Shown piece by piece: positions 1-7,954 of a stretch of DNA of 22,653 bases (the stretch's first letter is position 1; the number at the start of each line of letters is the position of its first letter). The translations under genes were made by a program, and so were the position numbers. This stretch comes from an uncultured Lactobacillus sp. (GTDB lineage: Bacteria; Bacillota; Bacilli; Lactobacillales; Lactobacillaceae), in NCBI RefSeq assembly GCF_902491705.1, contig NZ_CABUIW010000035.1, positions 1 through 22,653 of the forward strand, written 5' to 3'. Under the pieces are notes generated by a model that was not told where the DNA came from, ran no database searches, and saw nothing but the letters and a program-made list of their open reading frames with translations.

Positions 1-530
1 CTATCACTGGTCGTGGTACTGTTGCTTCTGGTCGTATCGACCGTGGTACTGTTAAGATCGGTGACGAAGTTGAAATCGTTGGTTTGGTAGACAAGGTTCT
101 TAAATCAGTTGTTACTGGTTTGGAAATGTTCCACAAGACTTTGGACTTAGGTGAAGCCGGCGATAACGTTGGTGTATTGCTTCGTGGTATCGACCGTGAC
201 CAAGTTGTTCGTGGTCAAGTATTGGCTGCTCCAGGCTCAATCCAAACCCACAAGAAGTTTAAGGGTCAAGTTTATGTTTTGAAGAAGGACGAAGGTGGTC
301 GTCACACCCCATTCTTCTCAGACTACCGTCCACAATTCTACTTCCACACCACTGATATTACTGGTGAAATTGAATTGCCAGAAGGTACTGAAATGGTTAT
401 GCCTGGTGATAACACTGAATTCACTGTTACCTTGATTAAGCCAGCTGCCATCGAAAAGGGTACTAAGTTCACCATCCGTGAAGGTGGTCGTACCGTTGGT
501 GCCGGTCAGGTTACTGAAATCCTTGACTAA
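1..530 (+). CDS. tuf: Elongation factor Tu, C-terminal part (5' end outside window)
   Basis: This is the 3' part of the gene for the GTPase that delivers aminoacyl-tRNA to the ribosome. The frame is open from base 3, where it reads ITGRGTVASGRIDRG, the start of EF-Tu domain 2. Domain 3 follows, with GQVLAAPGSI, the HTPFFSDYRPQFYF segment that contacts EF-Ts and tRNA, and the terminal FTIREGGRTVGAGQVTEI. The GTP-binding domain lies upstream of the window. Codon use is strongly biased (GGT, CGT, AAG, CCA), as expected for a very highly expressed gene. No internal defect is seen. The gene ends just before a strong hairpin terminator, so tig downstream has its own transcription start. Confidence 0.98.
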   Translation, partial: ITGRGTVASGRIDRGTVKIGDEVEIVGLVDKVLKSVVTGLEMFHKTLDLGEAGDNVGVLLRGIDRDQVVRGQVLAAPGSIQTHKKFKGQVYVLKKDEGGRHTPFFSDYRPQFYFHTTDITGEIELPEGTEMVMPGDNTEFTVTLIKPAAIEKGTKFTIREGGRTVGAGQVTEILD

Positions 531-546
531 TTTCTAACGATATAGT

Positions 547-587
547 AAAAAAGATGCACTTCTTCACTGGAGCGCATCTTTTTTCTT
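547..587 (+). terminator. Intrinsic terminator after tuf
   Basis: An 11-bp stem (AAAAAAGATGC pairing with GCATCTTTTTT) with a 16-nt loop is followed by further T residues. It lies 17 nt after the tuf stop codon. Confidence 0.85.
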
Positions 588-595
588 TTAGATAT

Positions 596-624
596 TTGTT
601 TTTTGCGCTAGTTTAAGGTAAGAT
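596..624 (+). promoter_or_regulatory. Putative sigma-A promoter for tig
   Basis: TTGTTT (596-601) and TAAGAT (619-624) are separated by 17 nt, in the gap between the tuf terminator and tig. The boxes are imperfect, so this is a prediction only. Confidence 0.4.
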
Positions 625-676
625 AACTTAGTATGCAAGAAGCAAACTCAAACTTGACATTGGAGGTATTTTATTA

Positions 677-2008
677 ATGTCTGTAAAATGGGAAAAAACC
701 GGCAAGACTACCGGTGAACTTACTTTTGATATTTCACAAGATGAAATTAAATTAGGTTTAGACCAAGCATTTAGAAGAGTAAAGAAAAACTTGCGTGTTC
801 CTGGCTTTAGAAAAGGCCACGTTTCTCGTGTAATTTTTGATCAATACTACGGTGAAGAAGCATTATATGAAGATGCTTTAAACATCGTATTACCAAATGC
901 ATATTCTGCTGCTGTTAAGGAAGCAGGTATCGCTGCAGTTGGTCAACCACAAATTACTCCTGTATCAATGGACAAGGGTAAGGACTGGACTATGAAGGCC
1001 ACTGTTACTGTAGAACCAGAAGTTAAGTTAGGTGACTACAAGGGTATCGAAGTTCCAAAGCAAAACACTCGTGTTTACCAAAAGGACGTTGATGCTGAAC
1101 TTGACAAGCGTCGTGAACAAAACGCTGAACTTGTTCTTAAGAAGGGTAAGTCAGAAAAAGGCGACACTGTAACTATCGACTACAAGGGTACTATTGACGG
1201 TAAGGAATTTGAAGGCGGCTCAGCTGAAAACTACTCACTTGAATTAGGCTCAAACACATTTATCCCAGGTTTCGAAGATCAACTTATTGGTCACGAAGCA
1301 GGTGACGATGTTGACGTTGTTGTAACCTTCCCTAAGGATTACGGCGCAAAGGACTTAGCAGGTAAGGAAGCACACTTTGCAACTAAGATCCACGAAGTTA
1401 AGTCAAAGCAACTTCCAGAATTAGATGATGAATTCGCTAAGGACGTTGACGATTCTGTAGATACTCTTGACGAATTAAAGGACAAGATCAAGAAGGACTT
1501 GAAGGCACAAAAGGAAGAAGCAGCTAACGATGCTATTCAAGAAGCTGCCATTGAAGGTGCTGTAAAGAACGCTACAGTTGACGAAATTCCTGACGCAATG
1601 ATCCAAGACGATGTTGATACTCAATTGAACCAATACTTGGGCAACATGCAACGTCAAGGTATCGATCCTCAAACTTACTACAAGTTGACTAACACCAACG
1701 AACAACAATTGCGTGCACAATTCGCTAAGAACGCTGCTGAAAGAGTTAAGACTAACTTAGTTCTTGAAGCTGTTGTTGATGCAGAAGGCCTTAAGGCAAC
1801 CAAGGAAGAAATTGATAAGGAAATCAAGGACCTTGCTTCTGAATACAACATGGACGAAAAGACTGTACGTAACACTTTGACTGACGATATGTTAAGTCAC
1901 GACATCACTGTACGTAAGGCTATGGATCTTATTACTGACAATGCTAAGCAAGTTGCTAAGGCAAAGCTTGAAGCAAAAGAATCAGACGATAAGAAGGAAG
2001 ACAAGTAA
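677..2008 (+). CDS. tig: Trigger factor, ribosome-associated chaperone / prolyl isomerase
   Basis: This cytosolic chaperone docks on ribosomal protein L23 at the exit tunnel and shields nascent chains. Its 443 aa is the normal length. The N-terminal ribosome-binding domain carries the signature loop as GFRKGH (about residues 43-48); the usual following Pro is replaced (GHVSR instead of GKVPR), a small deviation. An FKBP-type PPIase domain spans about 160-245 (GDTVTIDYKG, then PGFEDQLIG). A helical C-terminal chaperone domain ends in a Lys/Asp/Glu-rich tail. The start is supported by GGAGGT at 662-667, 9 nt upstream of the ATG. The gene is monocistronic between two terminators. The order tuf, tig, clpX, engB is typical of lactobacilli. 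Confidence 0.97.
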   Translation: MSVKWEKTGKTTGELTFDISQDEIKLGLDQAFRRVKKNLRVPGFRKGHVSRVIFDQYYGEEALYEDALNIVLPNAYSAAVKEAGIAAVGQPQITPVSMDKGKDWTMKATVTVEPEVKLGDYKGIEVPKQNTRVYQKDVDAELDKRREQNAELVLKKGKSEKGDTVTIDYKGTIDGKEFEGGSAENYSLELGSNTFIPGFEDQLIGHEAGDDVDVVVTFPKDYGAKDLAGKEAHFATKIHEVKSKQLPELDDEFAKDVDDSVDTLDELKDKIKKDLKAQKEEAANDAIQEAAIEGAVKNATVDEIPDAMIQDDVDTQLNQYLGNMQRQGIDPQTYYKLTNTNEQQLRAQFAKNAAERVKTNLVLEAVVDAEGLKATKEEIDKEIKDLASEYNMDEKTVRNTLTDDMLSHDITVRKAMDLITDNAKQVAKAKLEAKESDDKKEDK

Positions 2009-2033
2009 TAAAACATTACTTTGCTGATTCCTG

Positions 2034-2062
2034 AAAAAAGGCGGCTTTAGGCCGCTTTTTTT
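2034..2062 (+). terminator. Intrinsic terminator after tig
   Basis: A GC-rich stem (GCGGC with GCCGC, extended by A/T pairs) with a 5-nt loop is followed by a run of seven T residues, 25 nt after the tig stop. Confidence 0.9.
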
Positions 2063-2079
2063 GATATATAAGCCTAATA

Positions 2080-2108
2080 TTTATCAATCTTAGGTAAAGT
2101 ATGATAAT
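2080..2108 (+). promoter_or_regulatory. Possible promoter for clpX
   Basis: A -10 like element TATGATAAT (2100-2108) sits 32 nt before the clpX ATG. The corresponding -35 (TTTATC at 2080-2085) is poor. No CtsR-type heptad repeat (GGTCAAA pairs) and no CIRCE element was seen in the 130-nt gap, so heat-shock control by those routes is not evident here. Confidence 0.3.
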
Positions 2109-2140
2109 CTAATTTTTGGTAGATATAGGAGGAAAAGTTA

Positions 2141-3412
2141 ATGGCAAATCAGTTTACAGAACAAGAAGAGATTAAATGCGCTTTTTGTGGTAAAACTCAA
2201 GACCAAGTCAAAAAAATGATCGCCGGTAATGGCGTATATATTTGTAACGAATGTGTAGACTTGGCTAAAAAAATTATTGACGATGAATTACGAGCAGATT
2301 CTCTTAAAACCGCTCGTGAATTACCTAAACCAGTTGAAATTAAGAAGCAACTTGATCAATACGTAATCGGTCAAGACCGTGCTAAAAAAGTTTTATCAGT
2401 TGCTGTATATAATCACTACAAGAGAATTAGTCAAATGGATGTAGATTCATCTACTGAATTGCAAAAGTCCAACATTGCAATGATCGGACCTACCGGTTCC
2501 GGTAAGACTTATTTGGCACAAACTCTTGCAAGAATTTTAAACGTACCTTTTGCAATCGCTGATGCAACTACCTTAACTGAAGCAGGTTATGTTGGTGAAG
2601 ACGTAGAAAATATTTTGCTTAAGCTATTACAAAATGCGGACTATGATATTGAACGTGCACAACGCGGAATTATTTATATCGACGAAATTGATAAGATTTC
2701 TAAGAAATCAGAAAATGTTTCAATTACTCGTGATGTATCAGGTGAAGGTGTACAACAATCTCTTTTAAAGATTTTGGAAGGTACTATTGCATCTGTTCCA
2801 CCACAAGGTGGTCGTAAGCACCCACAACAAGAAATGATCAAGATGGATACTACTAATATCTTGTTTATCGTTGGTGGTGCTTTTGATGGAATCGAACAAA
2901 TTGTAAAGAACCGTTTGGGTAAAAAGACAATCGGCTTTGGTGCTGAAAACGAAGCTGATAAGGTTGATGCTGATGACTGGACTCGTCATTTAACTATAGC
3001 TGACTTGGTTAAGTTTGGTATGATTCCAGAATTTATCGGTAGAATTCCAATTATCACTACTTTGGATAAACTTAACAGTGAAGACTTGGTCAGAGTATTG
3101 ACTGAACCAAAGAACGCTTTGGTAAAGCAATACAAGAAACTTCTTTCACTTGATGGCGTTGATCTTAAGTTTACAGACGGTGCTTTAAAGGCAATTGCTG
3201 ATTTGGCTATCCAAAGAAATATGGGTGCTCGTGGTTTGAGAACAATCATTGAAAACTCAATTATGGATATCATGTACGAAACTCCAAGTGAAGAAGATAT
3301 TGAATCAGTTGAAGTTACTAAGGACGTAATCACTCGTCATGCTAAGCCACGTGTTGTACGTAAGAATTCAGAAGATACTGAAAAGTCTCAGGTAAGTGCT
3401 AATGATAATTAA
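2141..3412 (+). CDS. clpX: ClpX, ATP-dependent unfoldase of the ClpXP protease
   Basis: This AAA+ ring unfoldase feeds substrates into ClpP. At 423 aa it is full length. An N-terminal zinc-binding domain has four cysteines (C13, C16, C35, C38). Walker A is GPTGSGKT (116-123), the pore loop GYVG (149-152), Walker B IIYIDEID (D181/E182), the RKH loop GGRKH (223-227), the ClpP-docking tripeptide IGF (264-266) and sensor 2 GARGLR (362-367). AGGAGGA at 2127-2133 lies 7 nt before the ATG. Its 3' end overlaps engB by 11 nt, so the two are cotranscribed and probably translationally coupled. Confidence 0.98.
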   Translation: MANQFTEQEEIKCAFCGKTQDQVKKMIAGNGVYICNECVDLAKKIIDDELRADSLKTARELPKPVEIKKQLDQYVIGQDRAKKVLSVAVYNHYKRISQMDVDSSTELQKSNIAMIGPTGSGKTYLAQTLARILNVPFAIADATTLTEAGYVGEDVENILLKLLQNADYDIERAQRGIIYIDEIDKISKKSENVSITRDVSGEGVQQSLLKILEGTIASVPPQGGRKHPQQEMIKMDTTNILFIVGGAFDGIEQIVKNRLGKKTIGFGAENEADKVDADDWTRHLTIADLVKFGMIPEFIGRIPIITTLDKLNSEDLVRVLTEPKNALVKQYKKLLSLDGVDLKFTDGALKAIADLAIQRNMGARGLRTIIENSIMDIMYETPSEEDIESVEVTKDVITRHAKPRVVRKNSEDTEKSQVSANDN

Positions 3413-3992
3413 AAGTAGCAGTTATGCAGTTAGTGCCGTAAAAGAAAGTCAGTATCCTAAGGATAATTTGCCTGAGATTGCGCTAGCAGGCCGCTCAAAC
3501 GTAGGGAAATCCAGCTTGATCAATACCCTGCTAAAGCGTAAAAACTTGGCTAGAACGTCATCACAGCCTGGTAAGACACAGACGCTTAATTTCTATTTAG
3601 TAAACGATGAATTTTACTTGGTAGATGTGCCAGGATATGGCTATGCGAAAGTTTCCCAAAAAAGACGTCAAGAGTTTGGTGAAATGATCCAAGACTATCT
3701 AGAAACAAGACCTAATTTAAAAGGATTAGTTATCTTGATAGATAGTCGCCATGAACCAACTAAGGATGATATTGCCATGTATGAATATGCGCAATATTTA
3801 AATATTCCTATCTTAGTTGTCTGCACAAAAATGGACAAAATTAAAAAGAGTCAAACTAATAAAGTAATGGCAGGATTAAAAAAGAATTTGGATCTTAATT
3901 ATGATCATGTCACTGTTTTGACTTTTAGTTCAGTCACTAAATTACACGTAGCTGAATTAGGGGACTGGATTGAAGATAAAATTAATCAATAA
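3402..3992 (+). CDS. engB: Ribosome biogenesis GTPase EngB/YsxC
   Basis: This essential GTPase helps assemble the 50S subunit (family knowledge). Visible motifs are G1 GRSNVGKSS (30-38), the G3 region DVPGYGYAK (75-83), G4 TKMDK (142-146) and a G5-like TFSS near residue 176. The product is 196 aa from the ATG at 3402. A GTG two codons upstream (3396) is in frame, but the ATG is better placed behind AGG at 3390-3392. The start lies inside the last codons of clpX. A terminator begins at its stop codon. Confidence 0.95.
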   Translation: MIIKSSSYAVSAVKESQYPKDNLPEIALAGRSNVGKSSLINTLLKRKNLARTSSQPGKTQTLNFYLVNDEFYLVDVPGYGYAKVSQKRRQEFGEMIQDYLETRPNLKGLVILIDSRHEPTKDDIAMYEYAQYLNIPILVVCTKMDKIKKSQTNKVMAGLKKNLDLNYDHVTVLTFSSVTKLHVAELGDWIEDKINQ

Positions 3993-4021
3993 AAGCGTTG
4001 CTCAAAAGAGCACGCTTTTTT
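3991..4021 (+). terminator. Intrinsic terminator after engB
   Basis: A 12-bp stem (AAAAGCG plus TGCTC pairing with GAGCACGCTTTT) has one bulged T, an AAAA loop and a T tract. It begins at the engB stop codon. It also lies inside the 3' end of the convergent minus-strand binding-protein ORF. Confidence 0.85.
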
Positions 4022-4048
4022 GGCTTTTTGTCAAACATCCTAAAGTAT

Positions 4049-4091
4049 AAGGTGAATAGAAGCATGACGATGCTTTTATTCACCTTTTTTT
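4049..4091 (+). terminator. Second strong hairpin with T tract, downstream of engB
   Basis: A 17-bp stem (4049-4065 with 4070-4086, one G-U pair, GACG tetraloop) is followed by seven T residues on the + strand, 28 nt after the engB terminator. It gives tandem termination of clpX-engB transcripts. On the minus strand it falls within the C-terminal codons of the truncated binding protein, which suggests that this ORF end is not original coding sequence. Confidence 0.7.
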
Positions 4092-4822
4092 CTATACTTA
4101 GATTGAGGTAAAGGTCGACAACAGGAAGAAATCTTTGAATTTGATTGTCATTGGTTAATTCTAATTCGTGATTATTTCCAGTGAATAAAGATACGTTACA
4201 AGCTAATATTGCATCCTGCCAATTATATGAATCAGTTATACCATATTGATTCTTTTTAAGACTAATTTGATGACAAATATTTCTGAAATATTCAACATTA
4301 TTTATTTTATATAAAGAATGTATTTTATTCTTAGTTAGTATTGTTTGATTTGCAATTAACAGTGTTGGGTTAGTCTCATAAGGGAGAGTGAACTGTTTAC
4401 CATTATATTGTCCACTTGCTAATGCGCCAGGATAAAAGCTATGCCTTAAATTGTCTTTATTTAAGAAAGGCGATAAATCTAAAAAAGTATTGTTACTAGC
4501 AAATAAGTTAAAATTTGATTGTGGCATCATAATAACATCAGGAGTTTTACCTTCGATAATTTTTTCGCTTAGCCAATTTATATAATCACTTGTTCGAATT
4601 CCACTTTCATAATTAATTTTTATATTTGGATGCTTTTTTTGAAATTTATGAATTGTGTAATTAATCATATGATATTGCTCATTGTCTGGTACATCCCAAC
4701 TACTTCCAGCATAAATCCCAATAGTTAAAGTAGTTGTTGGAGGATGAGTATCAGAATAAATTAAAAAGCTAGTAATAATTATGAAAAATAAAAAAATAGA
4801 AGTAATAAAAATTTTAAGAGTT

Positions 4823-5480
4823 TTACTTTTCATCTTTTAGTCCTAAATTTTTTTTAACGATATTATTTTGTACTGCCCAAATTGCTAATTGCGTGCGATC
4901 GCGTAAATCAAGTTCTTCTAAAATTTTTGAAATATAATTTCTGATTGTTCCTTCAGATAAGAACAATTTAGCGGAGATTTCTTTATTAGATAAACCTTTT
5001 CCAACTTGTTGAATTACACGCCATTCTGAACAAGAAAACATATCAGAATTTATTTGTTTTTCGGTTTCGAGATTACTGTCAGTTTGTGCCATTTTAGAAA
5101 ATAATTTAAAAACTTTTTCAGTTAATTCTGGATTAATCATTGCACCACCAGAGATTGCAGTTCTGATTGCTTTAAAGATATCCTGAGGCACCGTATTTTA
5201 ACGCTTTAAAAATAAAATCATCATCATCAAAGGTTGTTAAAATAATTACTTTAATTTCAGGATATTTTTCTTTAACGTATTTGGTGCAAACTGTTCCATC
5301 CATTACAGGCATTCTGACATCCATCAAGATAACGTCTGGTTTCTCTTTTTCAATAGATTCCAATACTTCTTTACCATTATTTACAGTAGAAATCACATCA
5401 AAATCTTTCTGAGTATTTAAAACAATCTTTAGTGATTCACAGATTAGTTGTTGATCGTCTGCTATTAAAATCTTTATCAT
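4823..5480 (-). pseudogene. levR: LuxR/NarL-type response regulator, frameshifted (levR-like)
   Basis: The receiver half reads from ATG 5480 (LIADDQQ; phospho-acceptor D54 in DVILMDVRMP; ILTTFDD) and stops after KYGASGYL at about 5172. The rest continues in another frame from about 5191: PQDIFKAIRTAISGG, then a GerE-type helix-turn-helix (SCSEWRVIQQVGKGLSNKEI, then GTIRNYISKILEEL) to 4823. Together they equal a normal protein of about 215-220 aa lacking the link GYLLKxxxP, so the conserved receiver lysine is missing. The same 17 bases at the junction encode ASGYL in one frame and PQDI in the other, consistent with deletion between short direct repeats. The ATG overlaps the kinase stop (TAATG). 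In lev systems the partner regulator activates the PTS operon. As written, no intact regulator can be made. Confidence 0.85.
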
Positions 5481-6790
5481 TAAAATTTCTTCTTTCTTGG
5501 GATAAATACAGTAACTGTAAAGATTGGATAACTTTCTATTTTTACCTTTCCATTAATAACGGCCAATCTTTCTTTCATTTGAGTTATACCGTATCCAGGT
5601 TTTATTTTTTCCGAGGATTGACCGTTATTTTGGATGACAATTATGTAATTACTTTTAGAAAGCTTACAATTTATGTCTATTTCTGTTGCATGACCATGTC
5701 TTAAAGCATTGGTAATAGATTCCTCGATAACTCTAAAAATAACAATTTCAGTTGTTTTCTCAAATTCAGATGTTCCCCAATTATAGTTAAAATTAATTTG
5801 TAAATGTGAAAGATCGCTAAATTCTTTAAGCATCTTCTTTAAAGAAGTCTCAAGTGTATAATGCTCTAAAGCATCTGGTCGTATTTTGTTTAAAGTTATT
5901 CGAATATCTTGTAATCCTTGTTTAACAGCAATTGAAACCTTTTGTAATTGTTCTTTGGCAGCAGTGGGATCAATATCGATTAATACCATCACCGCATCAA
6001 TACCAGCTGCAATTCCGGTCAAAGCATGTCCTACAGTGTCGTGAATGTCACGAGCAATCCGACGTCTTTCTCTATCTTGTGCAATCTTTTCAGAAACAGC
6101 AGCGTAACTTTTTAATTCGCGGTTAGTTTTTGACATTAAAGATAATTCGTTTTTGATTTTATGTTCACGATTTGAAATATAAAATGAATAACCAATAGCT
6201 ATCCAAATAAATAAAATCAAATTAAGCGATGACAAAAAATTATTAGCTAGAGTAATTTCTGAAGCTAATTTATTTGGTAGAAAATTGGAGTAAGTGGATA
6301 AAGGTGGCATTTTAAAGATGGGACCAATGAAAGAATAATTCGAAAGAGAAAAAATTATGATTAAAAGAATTCCAGTTGTAAACCAAAAATGAAAGCGAGA
6401 ACGAATGGGGAGTTCACGACTAGTTAAGAAGAAATCTACGAATACCATTAAAAACATACCATTATAATTCATTCTAACCGAGTAAAAGATAACTAATGCA
6501 GCGATAAATTCAAAAATGAAGAATAGGTTTATAATTCTACGTTCTACATGAATTCGATGTCGAAGAAAAATTAGAATAATTAAAACAATTGATGAAACTG
6601 CACATTGCCAAAAAATATTTTGAGCTGGGGCAGGAGTTTGTTCCAGATGAGTAAGTAATTCATAACTTTCTTGATATCGAACTATATATTGTGAAATAAA
6701 TAGAAACTGAGCTCCGATAAAAATAATTGCCAAAAAATTAATCCATAACATAATATTGGCTAGTAATGTTAAATGTTTAAATTTCATCAT
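5480..6790 (-). CDS. levS: Sensor histidine kinase, HisKA_3/NarX-DesK type (levS-like)
   Basis: The product is about 436 aa. The N-terminal half holds about six hydrophobic membrane segments (up to about residue 210), with no large extracellular domain, so ligand sensing probably relies on the neighbouring binding proteins. The dimerisation/phospho-acceptor motif is RRRIARDIHDTVGHAL, with the histidine in DIHD. The ATPase domain shows the N box EESITNALRHGHA and the G box GYGITQMKERL. The kinase itself looks intact. ATG 6790 overlaps the preceding stop as ATGA; ATG 6787 or GTG 6796 are alternatives. It is translationally coupled to the binding protein before it and to the broken regulator after it, so it may have lost its partner. 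Confidence 0.9.
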   Translation of the reverse strand: MMKFKHLTLLANIMLWINFLAIIFIGAQFLFISQYIVRYQESYELLTHLEQTPAPAQNIFWQCAVSSIVLIILIFLRHRIHVERRIINLFFIFEFIAALVIFYSVRMNYNGMFLMVFVDFFLTSRELPIRSRFHFWFTTGILLIIIFSLSNYSFIGPIFKMPPLSTYSNFLPNKLASEITLANNFLSSLNLILFIWIAIGYSFYISNREHKIKNELSLMSKTNRELKSYAAVSEKIAQDRERRRIARDIHDTVGHALTGIAAGIDAVMVLIDIDPTAAKEQLQKVSIAVKQGLQDIRITLNKIRPDALEHYTLETSLKKMLKEFSDLSHLQINFNYNWGTSEFEKTTEIVIFRVIEESITNALRHGHATEIDINCKLSKSNYIIVIQNNGQSSEKIKPGYGITQMKERLAVINGKVKIESYPIFTVTVFIPRKKKF

Positions 6791-7761
6791 TGCCACCCCG
6801 TGATGCCATAATTATTAACGTTTTGTTGAGTAATTAAAGTAACAGGCAAAGTTATTCTTCGTGGAACCTTTTTATTATGAGCCAATTTATAAGCTATCTT
6901 AGCTACTTGATCCCCCATTTTAATAGGAGTCTGTGCAACGGTAAAAATTTTATCATGACCACTATCAATTAATTTTTTCATTGCTTGAGAGCCATCGACA
7001 CTATAGACATAAACTGAATTTTTTCTTTTATTTTCATTAATTGCTGCTAAAGCTCCAATGGCAGTACGATCATTTAGTGCCATAACAGTATCAAAACTTT
7101 GTTTCTTTTTTAAAAACTGCTTAACTTTGGGATAGGAGCATTCAGATTGCCCATTAGTATGTAATCTGGCAACTACTTTAATTTTAGAATTATGAGCTTT
7201 TTTAATAGTAGATAAAAAGCCATCCATTCTTTCAACAACAGAATCAGCATTTAATTGATCTAAAAGTAAAATTTTAGCTGACTTTTGCTTTTTTAGTAAT
7301 TCTCGTGCGCATAGAATACCAGCTTTATAATTATCAGAAGTAATCGTACAGTCAACATTTTTATTAGCGATAGGAGAGTCTACAACGATAATTTTAATTC
7401 CGGCTTTATGTGCTTCATTAATAGCTCGATTAAGTTTAATTGATTTATTGTCAACAGGATTAAGTAAAATAACATTTACTTTTTTAGCAATGAAGGAATG
7501 AATTTCCTCAACTTGACGTGAAACGCTTAATGCAGGGTCGCGATTGTAAAGAAAATCTTGCCGATTATTTATATAATTTGCTACTTGCTCGTTTACAACC
7601 GGATAAAATTCATTGTTCATTGTCATGTAGGAACTTCCAATGCTGATTGGTTTGGAGATGGAAAAATTAAACAAATACCCTAACCAAACCAAACCAGTTA
7701 TTAGGGTAATTATCAATATTCCAATTAAAGGTTTTAACCAAAAACCATATTTTTTTAACAT
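6787..7761 (-). CDS. Membrane-anchored ribose-type (Peripla_BP_4) sugar-binding sensor protein
   Basis: The 324-aa product has a basic start, one N-terminal membrane segment (about 12-32) with no lipobox Cys, and a type I periplasmic-binding fold of the RbsB/LacI-ligand class (EIHSFIAKKVNVILLNPVD, GIKIIVVDSPI, NYKAGILCARELL, MDGFL, VMALNDRTAIGALAAI, VDGSQ). No ABC permease or ATPase is nearby. Being first in a kinase/regulator operon, it is more likely a ligand-sensing partner than a transporter subunit, as LevQ/LevT are proposed to be in Streptococcus mutans. The ribosome site is weak (GTGAG about 8 nt before the ATG). It diverges from the PTS operon across about 190 nt of control region. 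Confidence 0.85.
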   Translation of the reverse strand: MLKKYGFWLKPLIGILIITLITGLVWLGYLFNFSISKPISIGSSYMTMNNEFYPVVNEQVANYINNRQDFLYNRDPALSVSRQVEEIHSFIAKKVNVILLNPVDNKSIKLNRAINEAHKAGIKIIVVDSPIANKNVDCTITSDNYKAGILCARELLKKQKSAKILLLDQLNADSVVERMDGFLSTIKKAHNSKIKVVARLHTNGQSECSYPKVKQFLKKKQSFDTVMALNDRTAIGALAAINENKRKNSVYVYSVDGSQAMKKLIDSGHDKIFTVAQTPIKMGDQVAKIAYKLAHNKKVPRRITLPVTLITQQNVNNYGITGWQ

Positions 7762-7845
7762 AAATAATACTCACACTTTTTTATTAACAGGTAATTGTCA
7801 CTTCATATTATATAACGATAAAAGAAGTAAATGTGCGACTTTAAA

Positions 7846-7892
7846 TGTGACATTTGTCATATATTAAAATCCACAATCTGTGACATTTGGCA
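7846..7892 (+). promoter_or_regulatory. Paired 14-bp direct repeats, candidate operator of the lev-type regulator
   Basis: TGTGACATTTGTCA (7846-7859) and TGTGACATTTGGCA (7879-7892) differ at one base and are spaced 33 bp start to start, about three helical turns, so they lie on the same face of DNA. The first contains the perfect dyad TGACA, TT, TGTCA. A further half-site TGTCAC lies at 7796-7801, next to the start of the divergent sensor operon. The position upstream of the PTS suggests binding sites for the two-component regulator; this is an inference. Confidence 0.55.
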
Positions 7893-7903
7893 CTGTGTAA
7901 GCG
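7888..7903 (+). promoter_or_regulatory. Sigma54-like -24/-12 motif (tentative)
   Basis: TGGCAC, five bases, then AAGCG fits the -24 box TGGCAC exactly and keeps GC at the right -12 spacing, but lacks the TT before GC. Several PTS operons of this family in Firmicutes are sigma54-dependent. No NtrC-type activator gene is in the window, and the motif overlaps the cre site, so chance is possible. Confidence 0.25.
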
Positions 7904-7909
7904 CTTAAT
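7896..7909 (+). promoter_or_regulatory. cre site (CcpA operator)
   Basis: TGTAAGCGCTTAAT matches the catabolite-responsive consensus TGWNANCGNTNWCA at all positions except the last two. It lies 46 nt before the EIIA start, so glucose/CcpA repression of the PTS operon is likely. Confidence 0.75.
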
Positions 7910-7954
7910 AAAATGATAAATTATCTGTGTAAGTTAATGAGAGGAGCAACAGGC

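Larger units (their letters stand above)
3982..4833 (-). pseudogene. Membrane-anchored family-1 sugar-binding protein, 3' truncated (levQ/levT-like)
   Basis: This is the fourth gene of the sensory operon. The product has a Lys-rich N-terminus, one membrane segment (about residues 8-26, no lipobox Cys and no clear cleavage site) and then an extracellular family-1 solute-binding fold (TPDVIMMPQSN, FTLPYETNPTLLIAN). Such proteins are usually 400 residues or more; this one has 283. Its last 35 or so codons run through the two hairpin terminators belonging to engB and even overlap the engB stop by 11 nt. I infer that the original 3' third was deleted, with the junction near 4090-4100. The ATG overlaps the response-regulator stop by 11 nt (coupling). 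In streptococcal lev systems two such proteins act as sugar sensors beside the kinase. Function here is doubtful. Confidence 0.75.

Noticed and set aside
2009..2140. CtsR or CIRCE heat-shock operator upstream of clpX
   Set aside because: No GGTCAAA heptad repeats and no TTAGCACTC inverted repeat is present.
5172..5191. Programmed ribosomal frameshifting to make a full response regulator from the two overlapping ORFs
   Set aside because: A shift within the 20-nt overlap would skip the LLK segment and omit the conserved receiver lysine, so it cannot restore a normal receiver domain; no slippery heptamer plus pseudoknot arrangement is evident.
7640..7867. 75-codon + strand ORF across the divergent control region
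   Set aside because: It is mostly antisense to the binding-protein N-terminus, has no ribosome site, and its amino-acid sequence is low-complexity.
7913..7954. Upstream ATG at 7913 as EIIA start
   Set aside because: It would add residues absent from the family and lies before the ribosome site GAGGAG at 7941, which fits ATG 7955.
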